Source of the DNA: Nostoc piscinale CENA21
GTDB lineage: Bacteria > Cyanobacteriota > Cyanobacteriia > Cyanobacteriales > Nostocaceae
DNA length: 64,000 nt
Direction: 5' to 3'
Assembly: GCF_001298445.1 (NCBI RefSeq)
Contig: NZ_CP012036.1
Coordinates: 6,387,525-6,451,524, forward strand
Of this stretch, positions 42,265 to 50,947 are shown piece by piece (position 1 is the first letter of the stretch; the number at the start of each line of letters is the position of its first letter). Under the pieces are notes generated by a model that searched no databases, was not told the DNA's origin, and worked only from the letters and a program-made list of their open reading frames with translations. The position numbers and the translations under genes were made by a program.

Positions 42265-43100
42265 CTTGAGTGCTGGGTGCTGAGTTAAAAGTGCTGAGTA
42301 GGTTACTCAGACTTACCCATTGCTGAGTGCTGATTTCTTCAGCTCTGGCTTGGGGATTTATTTCTAATTGTTCCAGTAATTGGGTCAGGCGATCGCGGTC
42401 AATTACAGATTGCAAGTTGTTCCGCAACATTTTGCGCTTTGACCCAAAACCTAACTTTACCAGATTCTCTAATCTGCGTGGGTCGTTAGCTAAAGTTTCT
42501 AGTTGACGCGGACGCAACCTGACAACTGCTGAGTCTACTTTCGGTGCTGGATAAAATGCACTAGCCGGGACTGGACAAATTAACTCACATTCTGCTAAAT
42601 ACTGCACCCTAACTGATAAGGCTCCAAAGGTTTTTGACCCGGCTTTAGCATACAATCTTTCTGCTACTTCTTTTTGAATTAATAGCACTATCGAATCGAA
42701 TGGTTGGGGGTTAGGATTGGCGATTGTTCCTAATAGTTTTTCGATGATTGGCCCAGTAATATTATAAGGAATATTCGCCACCACTTTATTCGCGTTTTGA
42801 AATTTAGGAAACGCTGTTAAATTTGCTGCTACATCCAACTCCAAAAAATCACCTTGTAATAATAAAAAAATTGTCTTTACTACCCAATTCTTTTACTAAT
42901 AACTTACATAAATCCCTATCAATTTCTACTGCTAATAAAGACTCTACTAAAGGTAATAAACGCCGTGTCAATATGCCTGTACCCGGCCCGATTTCCAGGA
43001 TGCGGTCATTTGTACTACACTCTGCCGCCTGCACAATTGCGTTGAGTACCTTGTCACTTTTGAGCCAATGTTGAGCAAAAACCTTGCGCGGTCGTACCAT
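42257..43100 (-). CDS. rsmA: 16S rRNA dimethyladenosine transferase (apparent frameshift at A7)
   Basis: KsgA/RsmA dimethylates two adenosines near the 3' end of 16S rRNA. The first part has FAQHWLKSDKVLNAIV and DRILEIGPGTGILTRRLL (SAM motif I). After a run of seven (42864-42870) the frame stops in ITR. Removing one base restores NFLLLQGDFLELDV, then NKVVANIPYNITGPIIEKLL (catalytic NIPY), LIQKEVAERL, FYPAPKVDSAVVRL and FGSKRKMLRNNL: 280 residues. The 3' end carries GTGCTGA heptads that extend the C-terminus. Loss of a functional rsmA is unusual, so the shift is probably a sequence error. Confidence 0.9.
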
Positions 43101-43269
43101 CTATTTTCCTTATTCCGTAATGTTTTGGGCGTTTGTCGAAAAATATATTTCTTACTTTTTGCTTACTTTTAAATATTGTTTTTTATAACAATTTGATAAT
43201 TTTTTATTGACATCATATTAATTTTGTGATAAATGACAGTGTAATATCTGTGCCATCGTGTTAATTATA

Positions 43270-43562
43270 ATGGTGTCATTCAAAAATCAAGACACAGAAG
43301 ATATCTTTGATGGCAACAGTTCAAAAGATGCTCGAAAAACTTGCCCTGTCAACCTGTAGAATGTTGCATAAAAAAACTAGATAAACTAAATGCGGCAATA
43401 TCTTTAGATGATATGAAAATACCTCCAGGTAATAAGTTAGAAGCATGATGAAATGAAAGAGAAGGTCGGCATATCATGAGACTTAAAAAGCAATATTGAA
43501 TGTGTTTTATGTGGGCAAATGAAGGAGCTTGTGAAGTAGAAATAGTAGATTATCACGATTGA
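43270..43562 (+). pseudogene. higB: Decayed HigB toxin gene
   Basis: From ATG 43270 the frame reads FKNQDTEDIFDGNSSKDARKTCP, then TAG where HigB has a Trp (NLWNVA). After further stops it reads KKLDKLNAAISLDDMKIPPGNKLEA, and the same frame-space ends in bases encoding YCICFMWANEGACEVEIVDYH. This is a RelE/HigB mRNA interferase with several nonsense changes, none at a homopolymer. It is directly upstream of intact higA (12 nt), the usual higBA order. Confidence 0.75.
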
Positions 43563-43573
43563 GGTACATAATC

Positions 43574-43888
43574 ATGAGAATCCCTAAATATCGTCCTCCC
43601 AACCATCCTGGAGAAATTTTACTCAAAGACTTTTTAGAACCACTAAAAATATCACCGACCGAACTAGCTCAAGCAATTCACGTTCCCCCTCAACACATAA
43701 ATGAAATAGTAACTGGAAAACGCCCAATAACACCAAGCACAGCATTGCGGTTAGCAAAATTTTTGGGAAATAGTGCAGAGTTTTGGTTGAACCTACAACA
43801 AAACTGGGAACTTTATCAAGTCTTTCAAGAAGAAGCAGAAGATTTGAACAGCATACTGAAATTTACCTGGAAAGAACAGGTAACTTGA
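43574..43888 (+). CDS. higA: HigA-type antitoxin (XRE family)
   Basis: ATG 43574 (MRIPKYRPPNHPGEILLKDFL) matches the HigA start; an upstream TTG in frame is unlikely. The family signature is complete: PGEILLKDFLEPLKISPTELAQAIHVPPQHINEIVTGKRPITPSTALRLAKFLGNSAEFWLNLQ. HigA neutralises HigB and represses the operon. With higB decayed this is an orphan antitoxin that could still act as a repressor or counter other HigB toxins. Confidence 0.9.
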   Translation: MRIPKYRPPNHPGEILLKDFLEPLKISPTELAQAIHVPPQHINEIVTGKRPITPSTALRLAKFLGNSAEFWLNLQQNWELYQVFQEEAEDLNSILKFTWKEQVT

Positions 43889-43946
43889 TAATTGATCTTA
43901 CGAGAAATTATAGCGATCGCACTTCATCATCACCAGCTACTCTACA

Positions 43947-43966
43947 GGGTATCAGGGTTGATACCC
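43947..43966. terminator. Small hairpin downstream of higA
   Basis: GGGTATCA and TGATACCC form an 8-bp stem with a 4-nt loop, followed by AAAACC. It is a possible weak terminator about 60 nt after higA. There is no T-run. Confidence 0.35.
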
Positions 43967-44085
43967 AAAACCCGTATGAGCATTTTGAGCGATCGCATCA
44001 CTGATAATCTAATATTAAATCTCTCCGTGTTTCTACGTGATACAAAAGAATTATGCGAAAATGCTAAATAAAAACCGAGTAAAGT

Positions 44086-44463
44086 ATGTCAGATACACCA
44101 CCAGACAGCATTTTGATTGTCACCGACGATGTAGCGCCAATCACCATTCCTGACGGGACAAAAGGCGGAATTAACAACCCACGAGGTTGGGGAGACGAAG
44201 TAAAAGAACCTACCAGCACCAAAGGCGATGCGGTTCCAGTCTCCGCGCAAAAATTAGAACAGAACATGACTCAGTTTTTGCAATTGGTAGGAAGGTTGTT
44301 TAGTCGTGCAGAACAGCAAGCAAGTTCTAAAATGCAGCTTGAGGAAATTGAACTATCAGTAGAAATTAGCGGTGAAGGGGAAGTTAAGTTAATTGGTAGC
44401 GGTGCAAAAGCCAGTGGGAAAGGTGCGATAAAGCTGACATTTAAGCGACAAGAACCAAAGTAG
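44086..44463 (+). CDS. Trypco1-like partner protein of the caspase-FGE system
   Basis: A 125-residue protein ending exactly where the caspase-FGE gene begins (stop and start adjacent). The C-terminal half (LEEIELSVEISGEGEVKLIGSGAKASGKGAIKLTFKR) resembles the trypsin-co-occurring Trypco1 domain, a small component of predicted NTP-dependent conflict systems. The N-terminal part is polar. By analogy it could be the sensor or adaptor that triggers the protease. The domain call is moderately sure; the mechanism is inference. Confidence 0.6.
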   Translation: MSDTPPDSILIVTDDVAPITIPDGTKGGINNPRGWGDEVKEPTSTKGDAVPVSAQKLEQNMTQFLQLVGRLFSRAEQQASSKMQLEEIELSVEISGEGEVKLIGSGAKASGKGAIKLTFKRQEPK

Positions 44464-46255
44464 ATGGCGAAAAATTGGGCGATCGCAGTTGGCATTAACC
44501 AGTATGATTATCTGCAACCGCTAAACTATGCCAAGCGGGATGCAGAATTAATTCAGCAGTTTCTTCTCACAGAGGCGGGGTTTGAGAGGATATTTTTTTT
44601 CACCGATGACTCTCCTGAAATTGGTGGTAAATCAACTCGTCCCACCCGCGCCAATTTGCGGCGCGTCTTTTTAGAGTTATTTAACCAACCCTTCATGGGT
44701 GCGGGTGATAACTTCTGGTTCTTTTTTAGTGGACATGGGATGCGCTATGCTGAACGCGATTATCTCATGCCTTTGGATGGGAACCCCACCGATATTGAAG
44801 AAACAGCGATACCCATTAACTTTGTTACCGAACGGTTGCGGCGTTGTGGTGCTGATAATGTTGTGTTGATTTTAGATGCTTGTCGCAGTTTGGGGACTCG
44901 TGCGGGTGAAGGTATAGGGAGACAGACAGCCGAGGAAGCACGTCAACAAGGTGTGATTAGTATATTTTCCTGTAGTCCCCAGGAATATTCTTATGAAATT
45001 GAAGCACTGCAACAAGGTGCGTTTACTACGGCGTTATTAGAAGGGTTAGGTATTCAAGGTAAATGCGCCACCGTTGAAAGGTTAAATCAGTATCTCAATT
45101 TTCGTGTGCCGGAAATTGTGCGTCAGCATAAAAGTGGGAGGCAAACACCATATATAATTGCGGAACCTGTAAATAAATCGCACCTCATACTTGTACCGCG
45201 ATATGCAACTTTGCCTGATATTGCGACGTTGAAAATAGATGCTTACCAAGCAGAAGTAAACAGAAATTTAGATTTAGCAGAACAATTATGGATTCGCGTT
45301 TTAGCTGCTGCTTCGGGAAATGATAGAGATCCAATTGAAGCAATTAAAAGAATTGAGCGTTTACGCTGGGAACGTCCACAACAGCCTTCACCACAACCGA
45401 GTTCTACTGCTGAACAGTCTACTAAAGGCGCATCTACAGTTGAAAGCAATTTCTTAAAAACCTTTCAATTTGAAACGGTGACGGTAGACGCAAGAGGTAA
45501 CATCACCAACCGCCGCAACTGCGAAGCAAAATATTTCGCTGAAGACTTGGGGAATGGTGTCACCTTGGAAATGGTGCAGATACCAGGGGGAACCTTTATG
45601 ATGGGTTCGCCAAAAGGTGAAGGATTTTCAGATGAACAACCACAGTATGAGGTAAAAGTTCCTGGGTTCTTCATGGGGAAATATCCAATTACCCAAGCAC
45701 AGTATCAAGCAATCATGGAGAAAAATCCTTCTTATTTCATAGGTGAAAAACGACCTGTAGAACAAGTAAGTTGGGATGATGCTGTAGAGTTTTGTAAAAA
45801 GCTAAGTCAAAAGACAGGACATACTTATGGGCTACCCAGTGAGGCGGAATGGGAATATGCTTGTCGTGCGGGAACAACTACGCCGTTTTATTTTGGGGAA
45901 ACTATCACCACAGATTTAGTTAACTACAACGGTGACTATCCCTACGGCGCTGCACCCAAAGGAGAATATCGACAGCAAACAACAGATGTCGGAATATTTC
46001 CACCAAACGCTTTTGGTTTATACGATATGTGTGGTAACTTATATGAATGGTGTCAGGATGTATATAACGATACCTACCAAGGCGCACCGATAAATGGAAG
46101 TGCGTGGTTAACTGGTAATGATAGCAACATAAAAAATGCTGCGTGGAGGTGCGTGGCACATAAATGGTTATGTCTGTCGGTCTGCCAGCCGTGCCAGGAG
46201 TTCGCGCGAGATTCCGGGTAGCAATGTGGGTTTTCGTGTGGTGGCGGTGGCGTAA
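44464..46255 (+). CDS. Caspase-like peptidase fused to FGE/SUMF1 (formylglycine-type) domain (apparent frameshift at A6)
   Basis: Residues 1-240 are a caspase/metacaspase domain: WAIAVGINQYDYLQPL, FFFSGHGM (His91), VVLILDACRSLG (Cys140). A linker (240-335) is followed by an FGE-sulfatase/C-type-lectin-like domain (about 345-596): LEMVQIPGGTFMMGSP, FFMGKYPITQAQYQAIM, PVEQVSWDDAVEFCKKLS, GLPSEAEWEYACRAGTTTPFYFGE, FGLYDMCGNLYEWCQD. As written it ends abnormally at 46221. Dropping one A at 46131-46136 restores the canonical end (LRGGAWHINGYVCRSASRAR, VGFRVVAVA) and a stop at 46255, 596 residues. Probably an effector of a cell-death-type defence, with a variable C-terminus. Confidence 0.85.
46139..46255 (+). 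other. Candidate DGR variable region 1
   Basis: The 3' end of the FGE domain (RGGAWHINGYVCRSASRARSS in corrected frame, ending VGFRVV) has the layout of variable regions diversified by retroelements. Invariant RGG-W, CRSA-R and GFRVV are separated by codons such as CAC, ATA, GGT, TAT, GTC, AGC that could each derive from AAC/AAA/AAT. No template repeat or reverse transcriptase is in the window. Confidence 0.45.
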
Positions 46256-46385
46256 AACAGTTATCAGTTATCAGTGAACAGTTATCAAAGTATGAGTTAG
46301 AGGTTGTGAGGTAGAGCTAAGGATAAACTCGGAAGCTTTTAAGGTTGTTTATTAATAAACTGATAACTGTCTACTGTTAACTGAC

Positions 46386-46742
46386 ATGAACAGCTTGGTA
46401 TATGAAAAAGCATATAAATTTGCTATCCGAATAGTCAAAGCATATAAATATCTGACTCAAGACAAAAAAGAATTTATTTTATCGAAGCAACTAATCAGAA
46501 GTGGTACATCAATAGGTGCTAACATTGCTGAAGCCAATGGAGGAATTTCAGCAGCAGATTTTTCCGCCAAAATATCCATTGCATATAAAGAATGTCTGGA
46601 AACTAAATATTGGCTTTCTCTGTTGAAAGACACAGAATATATAGAAGAAAAAGCCTTTAACAGTATCTACACAGACGCAGACGAAATAGGAAAAATGCTA
46701 TTTTCCATCCTCAAAAAAACAAGACTTAACAGTAAACAGTAA
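46386..46742 (+). CDS. Four-helix-bundle protein (S23/Avd-like)
   Basis: A 118-residue protein: YEKAYKFAIRIVKAYKYLTQ, FILSKQLIRSGTSIGANIAEANGGISAADFSAKISIAYKECLETKYWLSLL. This is the four-helix-bundle family related to proteins of 23S rRNA intervening sequences. The Avd accessory proteins of diversity-generating retroelements have the same fold, so position after a gene with a VR-like end is suggestive. However, stand-alone members are common. ACTGATA-type heptads flank it on both sides. Confidence 0.8.
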   Translation: MNSLVYEKAYKFAIRIVKAYKYLTQDKKEFILSKQLIRSGTSIGANIAEANGGISAADFSAKISIAYKECLETKYWLSLLKDTEYIEEKAFNSIYTDADEIGKMLFSILKKTRLNSKQ

Positions 46743-46784
46743 ACAGTAAAAAACTGATAACTGGTAACTGATAACTGATAACTG

Positions 46785-47120
46785 TTAAAAAACTCCATAT
46801 CCTGTATATTCTCTCATTTCAGGAGCTTGAAATCCTAAAACAATATCATCTTTAGGAACCCCTCGCTCTACGAGTTCTTGAGCAACTCTCATTTCCGTCA
46901 TATTCTGCTCAATTGAAATTTTTCCCTGCTTAATATCCAAATGTAAAACACAACCATAAACTCGTCGATGACCATCCCAACCCACATTCATAACCATATA
47001 ATGGTCTTGTTTTGTATCAAAAACCGTGTAGCAATCAATCTGACCATTTGCTATAGGAATAGCAGCATAAGCCGTCAGCAACGACTGAATAATATGGCGA
47101 TAAGACTCTAGGGTATCCAT
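46785..47120 (-). CDS. xisI: XisI family protein
   Basis: A 111-residue protein: YRHIIQSLLTAYAAIPIANGQIDCYTVFDTKQDHYMVMNVGWDGHRRVYGCVLHLDIKQGKISIEQN, then ELVERGVPKDDIVLGFQAPEMREYTGYGVF. This matches XisI, which with XisH controls excision of the fdxN element in Anabaena heterocysts. Most copies in cyanobacteria are far from any element, and the pair may have other roles. It overlaps xisH by 13 nt. Confidence 0.92.
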   Translation of the reverse strand: MDTLESYRHIIQSLLTAYAAIPIANGQIDCYTVFDTKQDHYMVMNVGWDGHRRVYGCVLHLDIKQGKISIEQNMTEMRVAQELVERGVPKDDIVLGFQAPEMREYTGYGVF

Positions 47121-47524
47121 TGTAAAATTACCTCTTGAATTGGGTCATAAATAATTTGTTTAATTTGATATCTCTCTACAGATATTTGGGCAAATTCCCG
47201 CTTAAAAAAGACTTCATACACACCTATAGGTACTGCTAAATAAAGAATGCGAGTCGGATCACCGATTTCTAAGGCAAGCCGATAATTCAAAAACTGTCCT
47301 AACGCAGCGTGGTAATCTGTTAGTGGTGAATCACTCAAAAATGTTTTAATCTCTACAGCAATTTTTTCTTCACCGCGCTCTGCTGCTAACAGTTGTTCTG
47401 CACCTAAATCTATTTCAAATTTAGTTCCGCCAACTTCTAGTCGCAGAGGATCATCGGTTATCGTCCACTGCTGCTTTTCTAAAGCAACTCTAACCACAGC
47501 ATGAAATTTATCTTTAGCAGCCAT
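47108..47524 (-). CDS. xisH: XisH family protein
   Basis: A 138-residue protein: KDKFHAVVRVALEKQQWTITDDPL, IDLGAEQLLAAERGEEKIAVEIKTFLSDSPLTDYHAALGQFLNYRLAL, then RILYLAVPIGVYEVFF. The AVEIKtF segment with an upstream Asp resembles a PD-(D/E)XK nuclease core, as noted for XisH. It is translated with xisI. Its link to the serine recombinase 44 kb away is only an idea. Confidence 0.92.
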   Translation of the reverse strand: MAAKDKFHAVVRVALEKQQWTITDDPLRLEVGGTKFEIDLGAEQLLAAERGEEKIAVEIKTFLSDSPLTDYHAALGQFLNYRLALEIGDPTRILYLAVPIGVYEVFFKREFAQISVERYQIKQIIYDPIQEVILQWIP

Positions 47525-47829
47525 AGTTGACTTTTTCTGATTTACTTAATATTTTAATGTGTAGGTAAGGTAATCAATCAATTCCAAACGTTGTTTTCCC
47601 ATTCTTCACCGTAATCATCAATATCATAGTACGATCGCCTCTTCTCTAGCGACAGCGTAACCCAACAAATGATACGCCAAAAACCGCAAAACTTCTCAAC
47701 TACAAAAATTAACCCTGCAATTGGTATTGGGTTACGGCGCAGTCTAGATTTATCGTGTTGCTAATTTGAGAATGTGCGATATTGAAAATGAAACTCAACA
47801 CACAAACTTGATTTGCTGGTGAAGCAAAG

Positions 47830-48472
47830 ATGAACCAAGTAACAGCCATCACAGAAGCGATTACCAGTCTAACAGAAGCAGAAACCCGCTTTGGATTGGT
47901 TCGCATTGAGTCAGAGCAATTTTTTTCCAGAGTGGTCTAATAAATTACCACAAATTACTGACACCGAGAAAGCTTCCTTGGATGTGCTGCGACGCAGATA
48001 TCTTTATCATCGTGGTGAGGGTGATTTATTAGAGGGAACAGTTATGTTGCTGGTGGTATCTCCGTTGCTGGCGCTATCTGGATTTTATGACCCTCCTTTC
48101 AGAATTAAAGCAGAATCATCAGTGGATTTGATTTTGGATGATACAGAAGAAGTACTGCGTGGAAGGATTGATGTTTTAGTATTACAAAATCAGTTGTGGG
48201 TGCTAGTAGTAGAATCCAAAAAAACCACCCTTTCAATTTGGTCGGCTGTACCACAAGCATTAGCTTATTTAATGGCTAATCCTCACCCGAATAAACCTGT
48301 ATTTGGTATGGTGACAAATGGAGACGATGTTTTATTTATCAAAGTCCAGCGAAAAGCAGGTACACCACAATACGATTTATCACGGGTGTTTGCTTTATTT
48401 ACATCTGCCAGGGAATTGTATTATGTCTGGCAAATTCTCAAGCGTATTGGTCAAGTAATTTCTGAAAATTAG
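47830..48472 (+). CDS. Type I restriction HsdR_N-like protein (apparent frameshift at T7)
   Basis: From ATG 47830 the frame reads NQVTAITEAITSLTEAETRFGL, then stops after a T7 run (47920-47926). Dropping one T continues EQFFPEWSNKLPQITDTEK, LDVLRRRYLYHRGEGDLLEGTVMLLVVSPLL, LRGRIDVLVLQNQLWVLVVESKKT, AVPQALAYLMANP and FGMVTNGDDVLFIKV, 213 residues. The D-V-L-V...VVESKK core is a PD-(D/E)XK nuclease motif like the HsdR N-terminal domain, here alone. Stand-alone copies are frequent in cyanobacteria; function unknown. Confidence 0.75.
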
Positions 48473-48483
48473 TAATTAGTGTT

Positions 48484-48521
48484 GGGTGGAGGCGCAATTT
48501 TTATCTTGTGCGCCTCCACCC
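48484..48521. terminator. Strong bidirectional terminator hairpin
   Basis: A perfect 13-bp stem (GGGTGGAGGCGCA and complement) around a 12-nt loop lies between two convergent genes. The same GGTGGAGGCGCA string recurs near 57518, so it also belongs to a dispersed repeat. Confidence 0.7.
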
Positions 48522-48548
48522 ATAAAAGTAAAGCAGAATCAAAAATAA

Positions 48549-49199
48549 CTAAAGCACAATGTCTTCGCCCTTCTCTGTAAAGCGCACGTCTTTAATTTTC
48601 CATTGAGAATTACTCATCAAAGTTTTGCGGACACTTCCAAATAAAGCAAACTGTTCGCAGCTAGAAAGGGAAGCTATTTGGCGCTTCGACTGCGGAGATA
48701 AACGCAAATCAACGGTAGCTACACCATTTCGCACATTCACCCGATAACCAGACAAACTAAAATCGGCGGTGTCTCGTTCTTGGACAATTTTACCAACGGC
48801 GCTAGATACAGGTTCTGTAGCTGATACTTCCACCTTTTGGGGAATTAATTCTTGACATTGGGTATCGCTGGTGTAGAGAGTAACCTTGACAGTGTTACTT
48901 GTCTCGGTTTTTGGTGCTGCTTCCAATGGTTCAATTTTTGTATTGCTGGGGGTAACTTTGACAGTATTACTTGACTCAGTTTTTGGTGTTGCTTCCACTG
49001 GCTCAATGTTGGTATTTTTGGCTCGCAGTTGAGCCATAGTAGGGCTTTGGCTAGGATTTGGGTTTGGATTTGTGGTAGGGGCGGTTGTTGGGGCTTGTTC
49101 GTCAATTTTGCTGGCTGTTGGTGTAGGATTAGAACTACAACTGCCCAGACTGGCGGCGATCGCCACAACAATTAATGGGATTAAATATCTTTGACTCAT
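48549..49199 (-). CDS. GerMN-domain lipoprotein
   Basis: A 216-residue protein. The signal peptide IVVAIAASLGSC carries a lipobox (LGSC) for lipidation. A Pro/Thr-rich linker follows with a tandem repeat (NTNIEPVEATPKTESSNTVKV then NTKIEPLEAAPKTETSNTVKV, about residues 61-107). The C-terminal GerMN domain reads VTLYTSDTQCQELIPQKVEV, VSSAVGKIVQERDTADFSLSGYRV, ATVDLRL and SSCEQFALFGSVRKTL. GerMN domains occur in envelope proteins of unknown role. It is divergent from the integrase gene. Confidence 0.8.
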   Translation of the reverse strand: MSQRYLIPLIVVAIAASLGSCSSNPTPTASKIDEQAPTTAPTTNPNPNPSQSPTMAQLRAKNTNIEPVEATPKTESSNTVKVTPSNTKIEPLEAAPKTETSNTVKVTLYTSDTQCQELIPQKVEVSATEPVSSAVGKIVQERDTADFSLSGYRVNVRNGVATVDLRLSPQSKRQIASLSSCEQFALFGSVRKTLMSNSQWKIKDVRFTEKGEDIVL

Positions 49200-49320
49200 A
49201 GTTGTACTGCCATACTTTCTTCTTTAACTTCAGTGTCATTGGTATCAATTCCGTATAAATTTGCCAATAGTATTGCCTTAATTCTTATACTCTGATTACT
49301 TATCTTCAAATTAGATCATC

Positions 49321-50799
49321 ATGCCCAGTAACTCTACCAGCACCTACGACCCCCGTAAAGCTGAATGGGATGGTATTACAATTGACCAATGGGAACCATC
49401 TAAATGGAAGCAGTGGAAAGCCAAACACCCTGCATCAGATGAATTTGCCAAAATCGAACGAGAATATTTAAGAATTAAATATGCAATTCAGCAAGCTAAC
49501 TCGGCATTAAGTTTAGAAAAAGTTAAAGTCAAACTCAAGTTAACCAGTCATAAAACCATCGGCTTACAAGGCACATTTCCTTGTCGTCCGGGTGACATTG
49601 GTAAACAAGGTAGTCCTAACAAACAATATACAATTTCTTGTGGATTTGCTGCCAATGACACCGGGCTGAAAATGGCAGTGTTAAAAGCGCGAGAACTAGA
49701 CTTATTATTAATCACCAAACAATTTCAATGGACTGCTGAATTACTCGGTAAACAAGCCCAAAAAATTGAACCCACAGCCACAGAACAATCTACCAAACTC
49801 ATCAGTGAATTAATTCAAGAATACGAGCGCCAATTTTGGAAGAATCACGAAAAAAATCGCCAAGGAATCCGCACTTGGGAAACTCATTATCTGCGTCATC
49901 TCAAAAAATTACCCCCAGATATTCCCATGTCTGCTCAAGCATTAGAAGCAGCATTAGAAAAGACTAAACCTAACACCTCATCCCGCTTTTTCTTAGTTTG
50001 GCAATTGAAAAAGTTTTGTGAATTTTGTGGAATTACCAACTTTGCCACAATTTATAGTTACGCCACCCCCAAACCCCATCCTACACTGCGAAAAGTTCCT
50101 ACTGATGAAGAGATTATTCAGGGATTTATCAAAATTGGTAGTCCATTATCAGTATACGCCAGTAAAGAGAACCTCACAGAACCAGAGCAATGGCAATGGG
50201 CTTATGGTATGTTAGCTACTTATGGTTTAAGACCCCATGAACTATTTGCTGTTGATATAAATGCTTTTATGGATACAGCTAACACTTTTCATTTAGTAGC
50301 TTTAAATCCTAGCCTGACAGACGGAACAAAAACTGGTGAACGCAGTTGTGGTATTCCGCCGCTACATCCTCATTGGGTAGAATTGTTTGATTTGAAAAAT
50401 ATTAAATTACCTTGTCATACAGGTACTCTGAATAATAAAACTGCAAAACTGCAAGTTAGATTTAGAAATGCTGAGGTAGGATTTAAACCTTACGATTTGC
50501 GCCATGCTTATGCAATTCGTGGTCATCGTTTAAGAGTGCCAATCAAAACAATGGCTGATTACATGGGGCATACAGTCCAAGAGCATACAAAAACTTATCA
50601 ACGCTGGATGAATGAGGATGCAAATTTAGCTATTTATAAAGAAGTTGTAATTCATCGACAAGGTACAACTAAAGAAGTTTTACAAGAAAGAATTAAGGAG
50701 CTAGAGGCAGAAAATACAGCCTTGAAAGCAGAAAATGCCACTCTCAAAGGTTTATTGATTAAGCATCAATTGGGTGAATTATTAAATCAAGAAATATAA
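49321..50799 (+). CDS. XisA/XisC-like tyrosine recombinase
   Basis: A 492-residue protein. The N-terminal part holds a SAM-like/AP2-like region (YTISCGFAANDTGLKMAVLKARELD). The catalytic domain (about 270-450) shows the tyrosine-recombinase set: first Arg in MLATYGLRPHELFAVD, H/R in FKPYDLRHAYAIRGHRL, MADYMGHTVQEHTKTYQRW with the probable nucleophile Tyr. The C-terminus is a coiled coil (LQERIKELEAENTALKAEN). It resembles the XisA/XisC recombinases that excise nifD and hupL elements in heterocysts, but no interrupted gene is seen beside it. Stand-alone relatives exist in many Nostocales. Confidence 0.75.
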   Translation: MPSNSTSTYDPRKAEWDGITIDQWEPSKWKQWKAKHPASDEFAKIEREYLRIKYAIQQANSALSLEKVKVKLKLTSHKTIGLQGTFPCRPGDIGKQGSPNKQYTISCGFAANDTGLKMAVLKARELDLLLITKQFQWTAELLGKQAQKIEPTATEQSTKLISELIQEYERQFWKNHEKNRQGIRTWETHYLRHLKKLPPDIPMSAQALEAALEKTKPNTSSRFFLVWQLKKFCEFCGITNFATIYSYATPKPHPTLRKVPTDEEIIQGFIKIGSPLSVYASKENLTEPEQWQWAYGMLATYGLRPHELFAVDINAFMDTANTFHLVALNPSLTDGTKTGERSCGIPPLHPHWVELFDLKNIKLPCHTGTLNNKTAKLQVRFRNAEVGFKPYDLRHAYAIRGHRLRVPIKTMADYMGHTVQEHTKTYQRWMNEDANLAIYKEVVIHRQGTTKEVLQERIKELEAENTALKAENATLKGLLIKHQLGELLNQEI

Positions 50800-50840
50800 A
50801 ATGGACTTTCATCTTTGATTTGTAAAATTTGCAAGACTTA

Positions 50841-50870
50841 GATCCCCGACTTCTTCAGCAAGTCGGGATC
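50841..50870. terminator. Hairpin after the tyrosine recombinase gene
   Basis: GATCCCCGACTT and AAGTCGGGATC form a stem with one bulge and a short loop, followed by TTGTTCTTGT. It is a probable terminator about 45 nt after the stop, of a type repeated in Nostoc genomes. Confidence 0.55.
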
Positions 50871-50947
50871 TTGTTCTTGTTCGCCTGAGATTGGGAAACA
50901 TATAAATTAAGTTCAATTCAGTTCCCTAACAGGCAAGTAAAAACACT

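Noticed and set aside
46737..46790. ACTGATA repeats as a DGR template region
   Set aside because: They are simple heptad repeats and do not resemble the FGE 3' end.
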